Source: an uncultured Oscillospiraceae bacterium (GTDB lineage: Bacteria; Bacillota; Clostridia; Oscillospirales; Oscillospiraceae). Taken from it: 14,160 nucleotides of DNA. The translations under genes and the position numbers were made by a program. The stretch covers positions 1 to 14,160 of the forward strand of contig CAAFLE010000011.1 in assembly GCA_900763675.1 (NCBI GenBank), given 5' to 3'. Of the stretch, positions 1-9,039 are shown one piece after another. A model generated the notes under the pieces. It did not search any database. It saw only the letters and a list, made by a program, of their open reading frames with translations, and was not told where the DNA came from. How positions within the stretch are numbered: position 1 is the stretch's first letter; each line of letters begins with the position of its first letter.

Positions 1-10
1 AAGCGAATGC

Positions 11-39
11 ACGGCGCTGCGCCCCGCACCGCCGTTTTT
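11..39 (+). terminator. Probable intrinsic terminator of a plus-strand gene left of the window
   Basis: ACGGCG (11-16) pairs with CGCCGT (30-35). Inside, TGCG (18-21) pairs with CGCA (25-28) around a CCC loop, with a single C-C mismatch between the two stems. The hairpin runs directly into five T (35-39), the usual form of a plus-strand intrinsic terminator. The gene it would serve lies outside the window, so its role is inferred. If the upstream gene is in fact on the minus strand, the hairpin needs another explanation. Confidence 0.5.
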
Positions 40-176
40 CCGGGCGTCAAGACGGAATATTGCCTGAAATCTTCCGGTCGTTTTCTACGGTTTTTCGGAT
101 TGACTTTCCATAATTCCCCTTCCCGGCGCGGACAAACCGAGCGAAAAACGGAAAACGCAACCGGCATTGCAAGGAG

Positions 177-206
177 TTATCAACATTTCCCACAGACTTT
201 TCAACA
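177..206. promoter_or_regulatory. Cluster of three DnaA-box-like 9-mers
   Basis: TTATCAACA (177-185), TTTCCCACA (186-194) and TTTTCAACA (198-206) lie in the same orientation, the first two abutting and the third 3 nt away. Against the DnaA box consensus TTATCCACA they have 1, 2 and 2 mismatches. Tandem arrays of this kind are typical of clostridial origins and dnaA upstream regions. Against an origin: no dnaA, dnaN or rpmH is visible, and the genes to the right mostly run toward this site, which would make them head-on to a fork leaving it. It may be a secondary DnaA-binding site or chance. Confidence 0.3.
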
Positions 207-293
207 GACATTTTTTCTTTGGATTTCAATGACTATTCCCATATTTTCCAGAAAATGTCAATCCCGCAAACGGTAGTTTGCTCTCTCGTGCGC

Positions 294-318
294 TCCGTTA
301 TGCGGTTTCCATAACGGA
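294..318. repeat. Perfect 9-bp hairpin in the convergent gap
   Basis: TCCGTTATG (294-302) is the exact reverse complement of CATAACGGA (310-318), with a 7-nt loop. No T-run follows on either strand, so it is not a normal intrinsic terminator. It could be a 3'-end stabilising or backup hairpin for read-through transcripts, or a protein-binding palindrome. Confidence 0.4.
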
Positions 319-358
319 ACGCCCGGGACGATATGCAGGGGAAAATGCACATTCAGAC

Positions 359-389
359 AAAAGAAAAGCGAGGGGACGTCTCCCCTCGC
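359..389 (-). terminator. Intrinsic terminator after radC
   Basis: On the minus strand a perfect 9-bp stem, GCGAGGGGA pairing with TCCCCTCGC around a 4-nt loop (368-389), is followed directly by TTTTCTTTT (367-359). It begins 8 bases past the radC stop codon and closes the uvrB-to-radC operon. It is the clearest terminator in the window. Confidence 0.88.
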
Positions 390-397
390 CGTTAGTC

Positions 398-1072
398 TCA
401 TCGCATATACCCCGCCTCGCGCATGGATACGTAGCTGCTGCCGGCGACGATGATGTGGTCGGAAAGCTCCACGCCGAGCAGATCGAGCGCACGCGCCAGA
501 CGCGCCGTAACGGTCTCGTCCTCCACCGACGGCAGCGCGACGCCGCTGCGGTGGTTGTGCGCGAGCAGCACGGAGCTTGCCCGGTGCTGCAGCGCAAGCT
601 CGGCGAGCTTGCGGGCGTTGATCTCGGCGGCGTCCACCGTGCCGCGGCTGAGCGCCTCGCAGTGAATGGGGCGTCCCCGCGCATCGAGCAGCAGCGCGTA
701 GACGACCTCGTCCGTTTCGTACATGAACTTCGGCAGGAAGTACCGCCCCGCCGCCTCGGCGGAGTTGACCGGCTCGTCCGCCGGGGATTTGTCGAGCAGA
801 TACCGCCGGCTGACCGCCGGGATAAGCCGCAGGAGCGTCACGGCGTTTTCGCCGACGCCGGGTACGGCGAGCAGCTCCTGCTCGTCCGCCTCCAGCACCG
901 CGGAGAACGACCCGAACCGGTCAAGAAGCGCATGGGCGAGCGCGTTCGTGTCGCGCCGGGGCGCGGCGTAAAAGAGCAGCAGCTCCAGCGTGTTGATGTC
1001 GTTGAAGTTGTCGAGACCGTGACCGCGGAAGCGTTCCTTCATCCGCTGCCGGTGTCCGTCGTGGATGCCCAT
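398..1072 (-). CDS. radC: RadC-family JAB/MPN domain protein
   Basis: This 224-residue protein has the standard RadC layout and family length. A helix-hairpin-helix segment (about 66-82, with LLAVPGVGENA) comes first, followed by a JAB1/MPN metalloprotease-fold domain (about 100-224). The JAMM metal site is intact: H172, H174, then seven residues, S182 and D185. The usual HNHPSG reads HNHRSG here. RadC was historically tied to DNA repair, but its reaction is not settled; relatives occur on many mobile elements. It starts at ATG 1072 behind a weak AGAGGCG, 23 nt after the tsaD stop, and is last in the operon, right before the terminator. The neighbourhood with uvrB and polA fits a DNA-maintenance role, but that is contextual. 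Identification is secure; function is not. Confidence 0.93.
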   Translation of the reverse strand: MGIHDGHRQRMKERFRGHGLDNFNDINTLELLLFYAAPRRDTNALAHALLDRFGSFSAVLEADEQELLAVPGVGENAVTLLRLIPAVSRRYLLDKSPADEPVNSAEAAGRYFLPKFMYETDEVVYALLLDARGRPIHCEALSRGTVDAAEINARKLAELALQHRASSVLLAHNHRSGVALPSVEDETVTARLARALDLLGVELSDHIIVAGSSYVSMREAGYMR

Positions 1073-1095
1073 GCGTTTCGCCTCTTACCGTTTTA

Positions 1096-2109
1096 TTATA
1101 TCTGCTTTTCGAGCGGCATCGCCGCGTAGGCGTTCAGCTCCGGTCCCGCCGTATGCCCGGCAAGGAACTCGTAGTAGCCCTGACAGCCGATCATGGCGGC
1201 GTTGTCGCCGCAGAGACGCAGCGGCGGGACAAAGAGCCGCGTCCCCGCCTTTTCCGCCGCGGCGGCAAAGTCGGCGCGGATGCGGGAGTTTGCCGCGACG
1301 CCGCCGGCGACGGCGATTTTTTTATACCCCAGCTCTTCCGCCGCCGCCATGGTGCGCGGCACGAGCGATTCGCTCACCGCCCGGCAGAGCGATGCCGCAA
1401 GACCGGCGCGGTCGAGCGTCTCGCCGGTCTGCTCGCAGCGGTGCGCAAGGTTGATGACCGCGGTCTTGAGACCGGAAAAGCTCATGTCATACGGATTCTC
1501 GCCGACGAACGGGTGCGGCAGCGCATAGGCGTCGTCGCGTCCCTCCTTCGCCAGACGGTCGATCGGCGCTCCGCCGGGGTACGGCAGACCGAGTACGCGG
1601 GCGGACTTGTCAAAGCATTCGCCCGCGGCGTCGTCCCGCGTCTGACCGAGGATGTGCAGATCGGTATAATCCCGCACGTCCACGAGCATCGTGTTGCCGC
1701 CGGAAATGGCAAGACAGAGGAACGGCGGCTTCAGCTCCGGATAGGCGATGTAATTGGCGGCGATATGACCGCGGATGTGATGCACCGGGATAAGCGGGAT
1801 GCCGAGCGCCGCCGCGGCGCTCTTGGCAAAGTTGACGCCCACCAGCACCGCGCCGATCAGTCCCGGCGCATACGACACCGCTATGGCGTCAAGATCGGAT
1901 TTTTTCACGCCCGCCGCAGCGATCGCCCGGTCGGCAAGCCGGGAGATGACCTCCACATGGCTGCGCGAGGCGATTTCCGGCACGACGCCGCCGTATACGG
2001 CGTGCAGATCCGCCTGAGAGAAGATCTGGTCGGTGAGAACGGTCCGCCCGTTTTCGGTCACGGCGACGGCGGTCTCGTCGCAGGTGGATTCCACGGATAA
2101 TATCAGCAT
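1096..2109 (-). CDS. tsaD: tRNA N6-threonylcarbamoyladenosine transferase TsaD (Kae1/Gcp family)
   Basis: TsaD transfers the threonylcarbamoyl group from threonylcarbamoyl-AMP to A37 of ANN-decoding tRNAs, acting in the cytoplasm with TsaB and TsaE. The protein has 337 residues, the normal length. It opens with the ASKHA phosphate-binding motif (LSVESTCDET, 4-13), has the metal-binding HHIRGH motif (H111 and H115) and the third metal ligand D302 in LCGDNAAM, plus ISGGNT (135-140). ATG 2109 lies 4 nt after the rimI stop, with GAGGCG inside the rimI 3' end, so the two are probably translationally coupled. The common cluster is tsaE-tsaB-rimI-tsaD; tsaB and tsaE are not in this window and must lie elsewhere, since TsaD needs them. 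Very confident assignment. Confidence 0.97.
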   Translation of the reverse strand: MLILSVESTCDETAVAVTENGRTVLTDQIFSQADLHAVYGGVVPEIASRSHVEVISRLADRAIAAAGVKKSDLDAIAVSYAPGLIGAVLVGVNFAKSAAAALGIPLIPVHHIRGHIAANYIAYPELKPPFLCLAISGGNTMLVDVRDYTDLHILGQTRDDAAGECFDKSARVLGLPYPGGAPIDRLAKEGRDDAYALPHPFVGENPYDMSFSGLKTAVINLAHRCEQTGETLDRAGLAASLCRAVSESLVPRTMAAAEELGYKKIAVAGGVAANSRIRADFAAAAEKAGTRLFVPPLRLCGDNAAMIGCQGYYEFLAGHTAGPELNAYAAMPLEKQI

Positions 2110-2113
2110 AGCG

Positions 2114-2563
2114 TTACTGCGCCTCTTTCGAGAAGAATTTCGTCATAAGAATAGCATCTTCGACGGGTTTTTCATAGTAGTTTTTTCGTTTCCCGACGGT
2201 GAGAAAGCCGGTTTTTTTATAGAGCGAGCGGGCGGCGCGGTTGCTCTCGCGCACCTCCAGCCCAAGCTGCGCCGCGTCCCGGCGCTCCGCTTCGGCAAAA
2301 AGCGCCGAGAGCAGCGCGGCGGCGACGCCGCGGCGGCGCTCCTCCGGCGCGGTGGCAACGTTGCCGATCTCGCCCTCGTCCAGCACGAACCTGCACCAGA
2401 CGTAGCCGAGAAGGCGTTCCTCCTCCACGCAGACAAGGATCACGCCGCCCTCGGATTCCCAAAGCCGGGCGAGCATTCCCTCGTCCGCGCCGGACGGAAA
2501 CTCGCTTTTTTCCAGCGCGGCGACGGCGGCGATGTCGGAGAGCTTGGCAGGGCGAACGTTCAT
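2114..2563 (-). CDS. rimI: Ribosomal-protein-alanine N-acetyltransferase RimI (GNAT)
   Basis: A 149-residue GNAT acetyltransferase. The core reads E65-IGNVATAPEERRRGVA (65-81), close to the RimI signature that ends in the acetyl-CoA pyrophosphate-binding loop. It is followed by EVRESNRAARSLYKKTGF (103-120) and the tyrosine pair in RKNYY (127-130). RimI acetylates the N-terminal alanine of ribosomal protein S18 in E. coli; the substrate here is inferred. Placement directly before tsaD is the classic bacterial arrangement and supports RimI over a generic GNAT. An open frame extends upstream to 2689 inside polA, but the ATG at 2563 gives the normal N-terminus and a 4-nt ATGA overlap with the polA stop, so that start was chosen. 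The short acidic C-terminus ends in KEAQ. Confidence 0.93.
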   Translation of the reverse strand: MNVRPAKLSDIAAVAALEKSEFPSGADEGMLARLWESEGGVILVCVEEERLLGYVWCRFVLDEGEIGNVATAPEERRRGVAAALLSALFAEAERRDAAQLGLEVRESNRAARSLYKKTGFLTVGKRKNYYEKPVEDAILMTKFFSKEAQ

Positions 2564-5235
2564 CCGTGCGCCTCCGCCCAGCTCTTGCCCCAGCCGGCAT
2601 CCGCCGTGAGCGGCACGGAGTAGGAAACGGCGTTTTCCATTTCCTCGCACAGCACGCGCTGCGCGGTCTCGCGCTCCTCCTCCGGGCATTCGACGATCAG
2701 CTCGTCGTGGACCTGCAAAATGAGCCGGGCCTTCAGACCCTCGGCGCGGAGCCGTCGGTCCACGTTCACCATGGCGAGCTTGATAACGTCCGCCGCGGTC
2801 CCCTGGATGGGCATATTGAGCGCCACGCGCTCGCCGAACGAGCGCAGCGCCGGGACCTTCAGCTCCGGCAGATACCGCCGCCGGTGGAAGAGCGTTTCGG
2901 CGTAGCCCAGCTCCTTTGCCCGCCGGACGGCTTCTTTCTGGTAATCGCGCACGCCGTGGAAGCGCTCAAGATAGGCGTCCATATACGTCTTCGCCTCGCC
3001 ATAGCTCACGTTGAGATCCTGCGCGAGCGAGAAGGCGGAAATGCCGTATACGATGCCGAAATTCACGGCTTTCGCTCTCCGGCGCTCCTCGGCGGTCACG
3101 TCCGCGAGCGGCACGCCGAACACCTGCGACGCCGTGACGCGGTGGACGTCCTCGCCGGAGAGAAACGCCTCGCGCATATTCTCGTCGCCGGAAATGTGCG
3201 CGAGCAGGCGCAGCTCGATCTGCGAATAGTCTGCGTCCACCAGCACGTTCCCGGGCGCCGCCACGAACATTTTCCGCAGCATCGCTCCCAGCTCGCGCCG
3301 AACGGGGATGTTCTGGAGATTCGGCTCCGTGGACGAGAGCCGCCCCGTCGCGGTGACGGTCATCTGAAAGCTCGTATGAATGCGCCCGTCCGCGCCGATG
3401 ACCTTCAAAAGCCCGTCGGCGTAAGTCGATTTGAGCTTGGTCAGCTCGCGGTATTCCAGCACATGGCGCACAATGGGTTCATAGCGCAGCTTATCAAGAA
3501 CGTCCGCGTTCGTGCTCCAGCCGGTTTTCGTCTTTTTCCCGCCGGGCAGTCCCAGCTTTTCAAAAAGCACCGCGCCGAGCTGCTTGGGGGACTGGATGTT
3601 GAACTCCTCCCCCGCTTCCGCCCACACGGTCTCGCGCAGCGTTTCAATGCTGCCGGTCAGACTCTCGCCGTAGGTGCGGAGCGCCGCGGCGTCGGCAAGG
3701 AAGCCCTCGTTTTCCATCCGGGCAAGCACGGCGCACAGCGGCATTTCCACCGTTGTGAAGAGCGTTTCCATCTGCGCTTCGCGCAGCTTCGGCAGCATCG
3801 TCTCCTCGAGCGCCGCGACGCTTGCCGCTCTCGACGCCATCTCCGCAAGACGGTCGGCGAGCGTCCGCTCCCCGCCGCCGGAGAGGTCGAGCGAGAGCTG
3901 GTCGCCCGCGTCGGCAGCGCCGGACGAGGTGTACGGCGTGAAGCCGCAGTAGGCGAGCGTGAGCTTTTCGATCTCGTACCCGGCGGCGGTCGCGTCGAGC
4001 AGATACCCGGCGAGAGCGCTGTCGAACACCCAGTTGCCGAGCGCGTCCACGCCCCGCGAGAGCAGCGCACGCTGAAGATTTTTTACGTCGTGTCCCGCCT
4101 TGCGCCGCTCGGGGGCGAAAAGGCGCGAGAGCGCCGCCGTATAATCGTCCCGGTACGTCTCCGGCGTCAGGAACACGGCGAGCGCGTCGCCGTCCGGCAG
4201 GGCAAAATGGGCAAGCGCTTCGCCGCTCTCCGCATCGAACCAGTAATAGGCGGTGCCGTCTCCGGCGCGGTTGAGCGCCGCGGAAAGCTCCGCTTCCGTC
4301 TGCGGAACGGCGCTTTCGCACGTCCCCTCGAAAACGGTCTCCTCCTTTTTCTCCTCCGCGTCCGGCTTCAGACCCCACTTTTCAATGAATTTCTGAAAGC
4401 CGAGCCGCCGGAAAAGCGCATATGCATCGCCGGTATACCCCTCGCTCCGGCGCAGCCCATCGAGAGATACGTCCAGCGGGGCGTTCCGGTCGATGGTGGC
4501 AAGATAGTAGGAATCCTCGGCGCTTGCCTTTCCGTTTTCGAGCTTTGTCCGCAGCGAGGCGCGGATGTCCGCGTCGTTGATATGCTCGTACACGCCCGCG
4601 AGCGAGCCGTACCGCCGGATGAGATCAAGCGCGGTCTTTTCGCCGACGCCCGGAACGCCGGGGATGTTGTCGCTCGTATCGCCCATAAGCGCCTTGAGAT
4701 CGACCATGCGGGGCGCGTCAAAGCCGTATTCCTCGCGGAAGCGCTCGGGGGTGTAGTTGATCGTTTCGGTCTGTCCCGCCCGGGTCTTGACGTTCAGCAC
4801 ACGCACGTTCTCCCCAACAAGCTGCAAGGCGTCCTTATCGCCGGTCACGACGACGCACTCCCAGCCCTGCGCGGCGGCGGCGCGGCTCACGGTGCCGAGA
4901 AGGTCGTCCGCCTCCCAGCCGGAAAGCTCGCGCCGGGCGATGCCGAGCGCGTCCAGCACATCCTTCAAAACCGGCATCTGCGCGGCAAGATCGTCCGGCA
5001 TGGGCTTGCGCGTCGCCTTATAGGCTTCGCTGTGCTTATGGCGGAACGTCGGCTCGCGGCGGTCGAACATGACGCACAGCGCGTCCGGCCTCTCGTCGTC
5101 GAGCAGGCGCTGCAATATGGTGAGAAAGCCGAAAACGGCGTTCGTCGGCGTGCCGTCGGGCGCGGAAAGCGGGCGCACGCCGTAATAGGCGCGGTTCACG
5201 AGGCTGTTTCCGTCGATGAGCATCAGTTTTGGCAT
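2560..5235 (-). CDS. polA: DNA polymerase I (5' nuclease plus polymerase; proofreading domain probably inactive)
   Basis: An 891-residue family A polymerase that fills repair gaps and removes Okazaki primers. The N-terminal 5' nuclease (1-290) has its acidic residues in LIDGN (D8), MFDR (D58), EADD (D110, D111), TGDKD (D133, D135) and GDTSDN (D186, D189), plus the H3TH segment GVPGVGEKTA (193-202). The polymerase motifs are complete: motif A DADYSQIELR (catalytic D669), O-helix RRRAKAVNFG with K722, F726 and Y730, and motif C QVHDE (841-845). The middle 3'-5' exonuclease region looks degenerate: E. coli NLKYD aligns with NLQRA (386-390), losing the metal-binding aspartate, as in Bacillus and many clostridia. 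F726 predicts discrimination against dideoxynucleotides. The start has a strong TAAGGAGGAA site (5241-5250) inside the MATE gene, whose end it overlaps by 13 nt; its own stop overlaps rimI by 4 nt. Confidence 0.98.
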   Translation of the reverse strand: MPKLMLIDGNSLVNRAYYGVRPLSAPDGTPTNAVFGFLTILQRLLDDERPDALCVMFDRREPTFRHKHSEAYKATRKPMPDDLAAQMPVLKDVLDALGIARRELSGWEADDLLGTVSRAAAAQGWECVVVTGDKDALQLVGENVRVLNVKTRAGQTETINYTPERFREEYGFDAPRMVDLKALMGDTSDNIPGVPGVGEKTALDLIRRYGSLAGVYEHINDADIRASLRTKLENGKASAEDSYYLATIDRNAPLDVSLDGLRRSEGYTGDAYALFRRLGFQKFIEKWGLKPDAEEKKEETVFEGTCESAVPQTEAELSAALNRAGDGTAYYWFDAESGEALAHFALPDGDALAVFLTPETYRDDYTAALSRLFAPERRKAGHDVKNLQRALLSRGVDALGNWVFDSALAGYLLDATAAGYEIEKLTLAYCGFTPYTSSGAADAGDQLSLDLSGGGERTLADRLAEMASRAASVAALEETMLPKLREAQMETLFTTVEMPLCAVLARMENEGFLADAAALRTYGESLTGSIETLRETVWAEAGEEFNIQSPKQLGAVLFEKLGLPGGKKTKTGWSTNADVLDKLRYEPIVRHVLEYRELTKLKSTYADGLLKVIGADGRIHTSFQMTVTATGRLSSTEPNLQNIPVRRELGAMLRKMFVAAPGNVLVDADYSQIELRLLAHISGDENMREAFLSGEDVHRVTASQVFGVPLADVTAEERRRAKAVNFGIVYGISAFSLAQDLNVSYGEAKTYMDAYLERFHGVRDYQKEAVRRAKELGYAETLFHRRRYLPELKVPALRSFGERVALNMPIQGTAADVIKLAMVNVDRRLRAEGLKARLILQVHDELIVECPEEERETAQRVLCEEMENAVSYSVPLTADAGWGKSWAEAHG

Positions 5236-6611
5236 AGCGTTTCCTCCTTACATTCCCGCGCCAGCGGGCGGTAAACGGTGAGCATGAGCGTAGTGAACGC
5301 CGCGCCCCCGCCGAGCAGATCGCTGACCGGCTCGCTCCAGTAGACGCCGTCCGCGCCGAGACCGAATACGCCGGGGAGCAGCAGCATCAGCGGCACGACC
5401 AGCACGATCTTGCGCAGCAGCGAGAAGAAGATCGCCTCTCTCGCCTTGCCGAGCGAGCGGAACGCATTCTGCGCCACAAACTGGAGCGACATGAACACGA
5501 ACCCGCAGAAATAAATGCGCACGGCGCGGACCGAAACGCGGATAAGCGCCTCGTCCGGCGTGAATATGCGGATGAGCGGCTCCGGGAAAAGCATGAACAC
5601 CGCCCACACGACGAGCGAGAATCCCGCCGCGCCGTACAGGCTGAACCGGATGCTTTCCAGCACGCGCTTTTTCTGCCCTGCGCCGTAGTTGAACGCCAGC
5701 ACCGGCTGGATACCGGAGCCGAAGCCGTGGATGATCTCGGTAAATACCGTCCGCAGCGAGTTTACGACCGTGATCGCGCCGACGTAGAGATCGCCGCCGT
5801 ACAGCCCGAGCTGGCGGTTTGCTACCGTCTGGATGGCGGAGTTCGTCGCGCCCATCACGAAATCGGCGACGCCGAGCGAGAGAATGCGTCCCATGATCGT
5901 GTTCCGCGGCGCCATCGTGCGCCACGAAAGCTCAAGCGGCGTTTTATCGCTGCGCAGAAAGAGAAAGCACCACGCGGCGCTGAGCGCCTGCGACAGGACC
6001 GTTGCGAGCGCCGCGCCCCGCACGCCCATGCCGAAGGCAAAAATAAAGATCGGGTCGAGAACGATGTTGGACACCGCACCGAGCAGCACCGTGAGCATAC
6101 CGCGGGTAGCGAAGCCCTGCGCGTTGATGTATACGTTCATGCCGAGCGACACGAACGAAAATGTTGTTCCGATAAGATATACCGCAAGGTATTCGCGGGC
6201 GTACCCGCTCGCCTCCTCGCCCGCGCCGAAAACTTCGACAACCGGGTCAAGGAACGCCCACGTGAGCAGCCCCAGCGCGACGGAGGACACGAGCAGCATG
6301 GAAAAGGCGTTTCCCATCACGCGGGACGCCTCGTCGCCGTCGCCGCGGCCGCGTGCCATAGAGCAGAGCGGCGCTCCGCCCTGTCCGAAAAGCCCGGCGA
6401 ACGCCGAAAGGATGGATATGACCGGCAGCGCAATGCCGACGCCGGTGAGCGCCATGCTGCCGATGCCGGGGATATGCCCGATATAAATGCGGTCTACCAC
6501 GTTATAGAGAACGTTCACGAGCTGCGCGGCGATGAGCGGCAGTGCCATGCGCATGACGACCGCAGGGATGCTCCCCCGGGAAAAATCGTTCCGCACTGTT
6601 TTTTCCGTCAT
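5223..6611 (-). CDS. MATE-family multidrug/metabolite exporter (MepA-like)
   Basis: A polytopic membrane protein of 462 residues, the usual MATE length, with about 12 predicted hydrophobic segments in two similar halves. Family marks include the N-terminal IPAVVMRMALPLIAAQL with LYNVVDRIYIGH, the loop SMARGRGDGDEASRVMGNAF after the second helix, LLGAVSNIVLDPIFIF, and the second-half VNSLRTVFTEIIHGFGSG with QPVLAFNYGAG. MATE transporters expel cationic drugs or metabolites using a Na+ or H+ gradient; the substrate cannot be read from sequence. A GTG at 6617 overlaps the uvrB stop but lies only 3 nt from GGGGA. The ATG at 6611 has better spacing and the usual N-terminus and is preferred. An exporter between uvrB and polA is unusual; tight spacing suggests co-expression. 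Confidence 0.93.
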   Translation of the reverse strand: MTEKTVRNDFSRGSIPAVVMRMALPLIAAQLVNVLYNVVDRIYIGHIPGIGSMALTGVGIALPVISILSAFAGLFGQGGAPLCSMARGRGDGDEASRVMGNAFSMLLVSSVALGLLTWAFLDPVVEVFGAGEEASGYAREYLAVYLIGTTFSFVSLGMNVYINAQGFATRGMLTVLLGAVSNIVLDPIFIFAFGMGVRGAALATVLSQALSAAWCFLFLRSDKTPLELSWRTMAPRNTIMGRILSLGVADFVMGATNSAIQTVANRQLGLYGGDLYVGAITVVNSLRTVFTEIIHGFGSGIQPVLAFNYGAGQKKRVLESIRFSLYGAAGFSLVVWAVFMLFPEPLIRIFTPDEALIRVSVRAVRIYFCGFVFMSLQFVAQNAFRSLGKAREAIFFSLLRKIVLVVPLMLLLPGVFGLGADGVYWSEPVSDLLGGGAAFTTLMLTVYRPLARECKEETLCQN

Positions 6612-6613
6612 GG

Positions 6614-8572
<1,959 letters not shown>

Positions 8573-8604
8573 GGTCTGCTCCTCACTTAGATTATAACTA
8601 AGGT

Positions 8605-8633
8605 ATTATATCACGCGCCCGCCGTCCTCACAA
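8605..8633 (-). promoter_or_regulatory. Sigma-A promoter of the uvrB-radC operon
   Basis: On the minus strand TTGTGA (8633-8628) and a perfect TATAAT (8610-8605) are separated by 17 nt. TGA directly before the -10 makes it an extended -10 element. The predicted start is near 8598, giving a leader of about 26 nt. A second TATAAT lies at 8596-8591 but lacks a matching -35 box. Confidence 0.75.
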
Positions 8634-8667
8634 GGCGCTGTCCCCGCCGGCGGCGAAAAATTCACAA

Positions 8668-8722
8668 TTGACTTCTTGACTTGCGGGAAAATGCGGATTA
8701 CTGTTTATTATATAAATTATAG
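8668..8722. promoter_or_regulatory. AT-rich spacer with a tandem TTGACTTC repeat
   Basis: TTGACTTC (8668-8675) is followed at once by TTGACTT (8676-8682), then by AT-rich sequence with TATTAT (8706-8711) and TATAAA (8711-8716). TTGACT is close to the -35 consensus, but the distance to the best -10-like box is about 24 nt from the second copy, too long for a standard promoter. It may be what remains of the promoter of the decayed gene that follows, or a weak promoter for the acetyltransferase pair. Confidence 0.3.
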
Positions 8723-9001
8723 ATTTCGCTGCGCGACCGCAGCATCGTGACGGTCACGGCGCTCATGGCGCAGGGGCTGACGGACTCCTCGTTCCGATAC
8801 CAACTGATGTCGGCGAAAAACAACGGCGTCACGAAAACGGAGATCGCGGAGACACTGACCCACGCGGCGTTCCGCCTGGCGAAGTAGGTCTGGACGGCGG
8901 ACAGCTGGTTCTCCCATCTCGCCGTAGAGGTCCCCGGCGAAAACGCCTCGAACAAATGGTGCGAGCCGGTGTCGGAGAGCGAGTACGCCCTCCTCCCCTG
9001 A
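8723..9001 (+). pseudogene. Decayed carboxymuconolactone decarboxylase-cupin fusion gene
   Basis: One plus-strand frame reads ISLRDRSIVTVTALMAQGLT and then DSSFRYQLMSAKNNGVTKTE, continuing IAETLTHAAFRLAK-stop-VW. This matches the carboxymuconolactone decarboxylase (CMD) family, which normally has an extra YAGWPKAWAAF-like stretch between HAAF and RLAK. The same frame continues TADSWFSHLAVEVPGE and NASNKWCEPVSESEY to TGA at 8999, the usual C-terminal end of the cupin half of CMD-cupin fusion proteins. Damage: no start (in-frame TAG at 8720-8722), loss of the CMD N-terminus, an 11-codon internal loss, a TAG at 8885-8887 where a Glu codon is expected, and loss of most of the cupin barrel. The CMD active-site CxxH region is absent. 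Family match is from memory of conserved motifs; both deletions keep the frame. Confidence 0.75.
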
Positions 9002-9039
9002 CCGCTCCAAATACTTTATCATCGAAAGGACGCTCTCTC

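Larger units (their letters stand above)
40..358. other. Noncoding gap between two facing terminators
   Basis: About 320 bp with no credible gene. Short open frames here have no ribosome binding site and no recognisable protein. The stretch is more AT-rich than its surroundings. It holds three DnaA-box-like 9-mers (177-206), an imperfect palindrome ATTTTC-CA-GAAAAT (243-256), an 8-bp inverted pair GACATTTT (207-214) / AAAATGTC (252-259), and a hairpin at 294-318. Both flanking transcription units appear to end here, so promoters are not needed and the length is unexplained. Confidence 0.6.

Noticed and set aside
243..256. CodY-box-like palindrome ATTTTC-CA-GAAAAT
   Set aside because: The CodY consensus has one central base, this has two, and the site lies between terminators rather than at a promoter.
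7..276. Short open frames on both strands in the left noncoding region (7-276 plus, 47-229 minus)
   Set aside because: No ribosome binding sites, no protein-like composition. The minus frame's repeated Val-Glu-Lys/Val-Asp-Asn pattern comes from the DnaA-box-like repeats.
1..400. Chromosomal replication origin
   Set aside because: Only three imperfect boxes, no dnaA/dnaN/rpmH in view, and the long minus-strand gene array to the right would face a fork leaving this site. Kept only as a low-confidence DnaA-box-like cluster.
2566..5274. A 902-codon plus-strand open frame opposite polA
   Set aside because: Same cause: it mirrors polA, has no family motifs or ribosome site, and polA is unmistakable.
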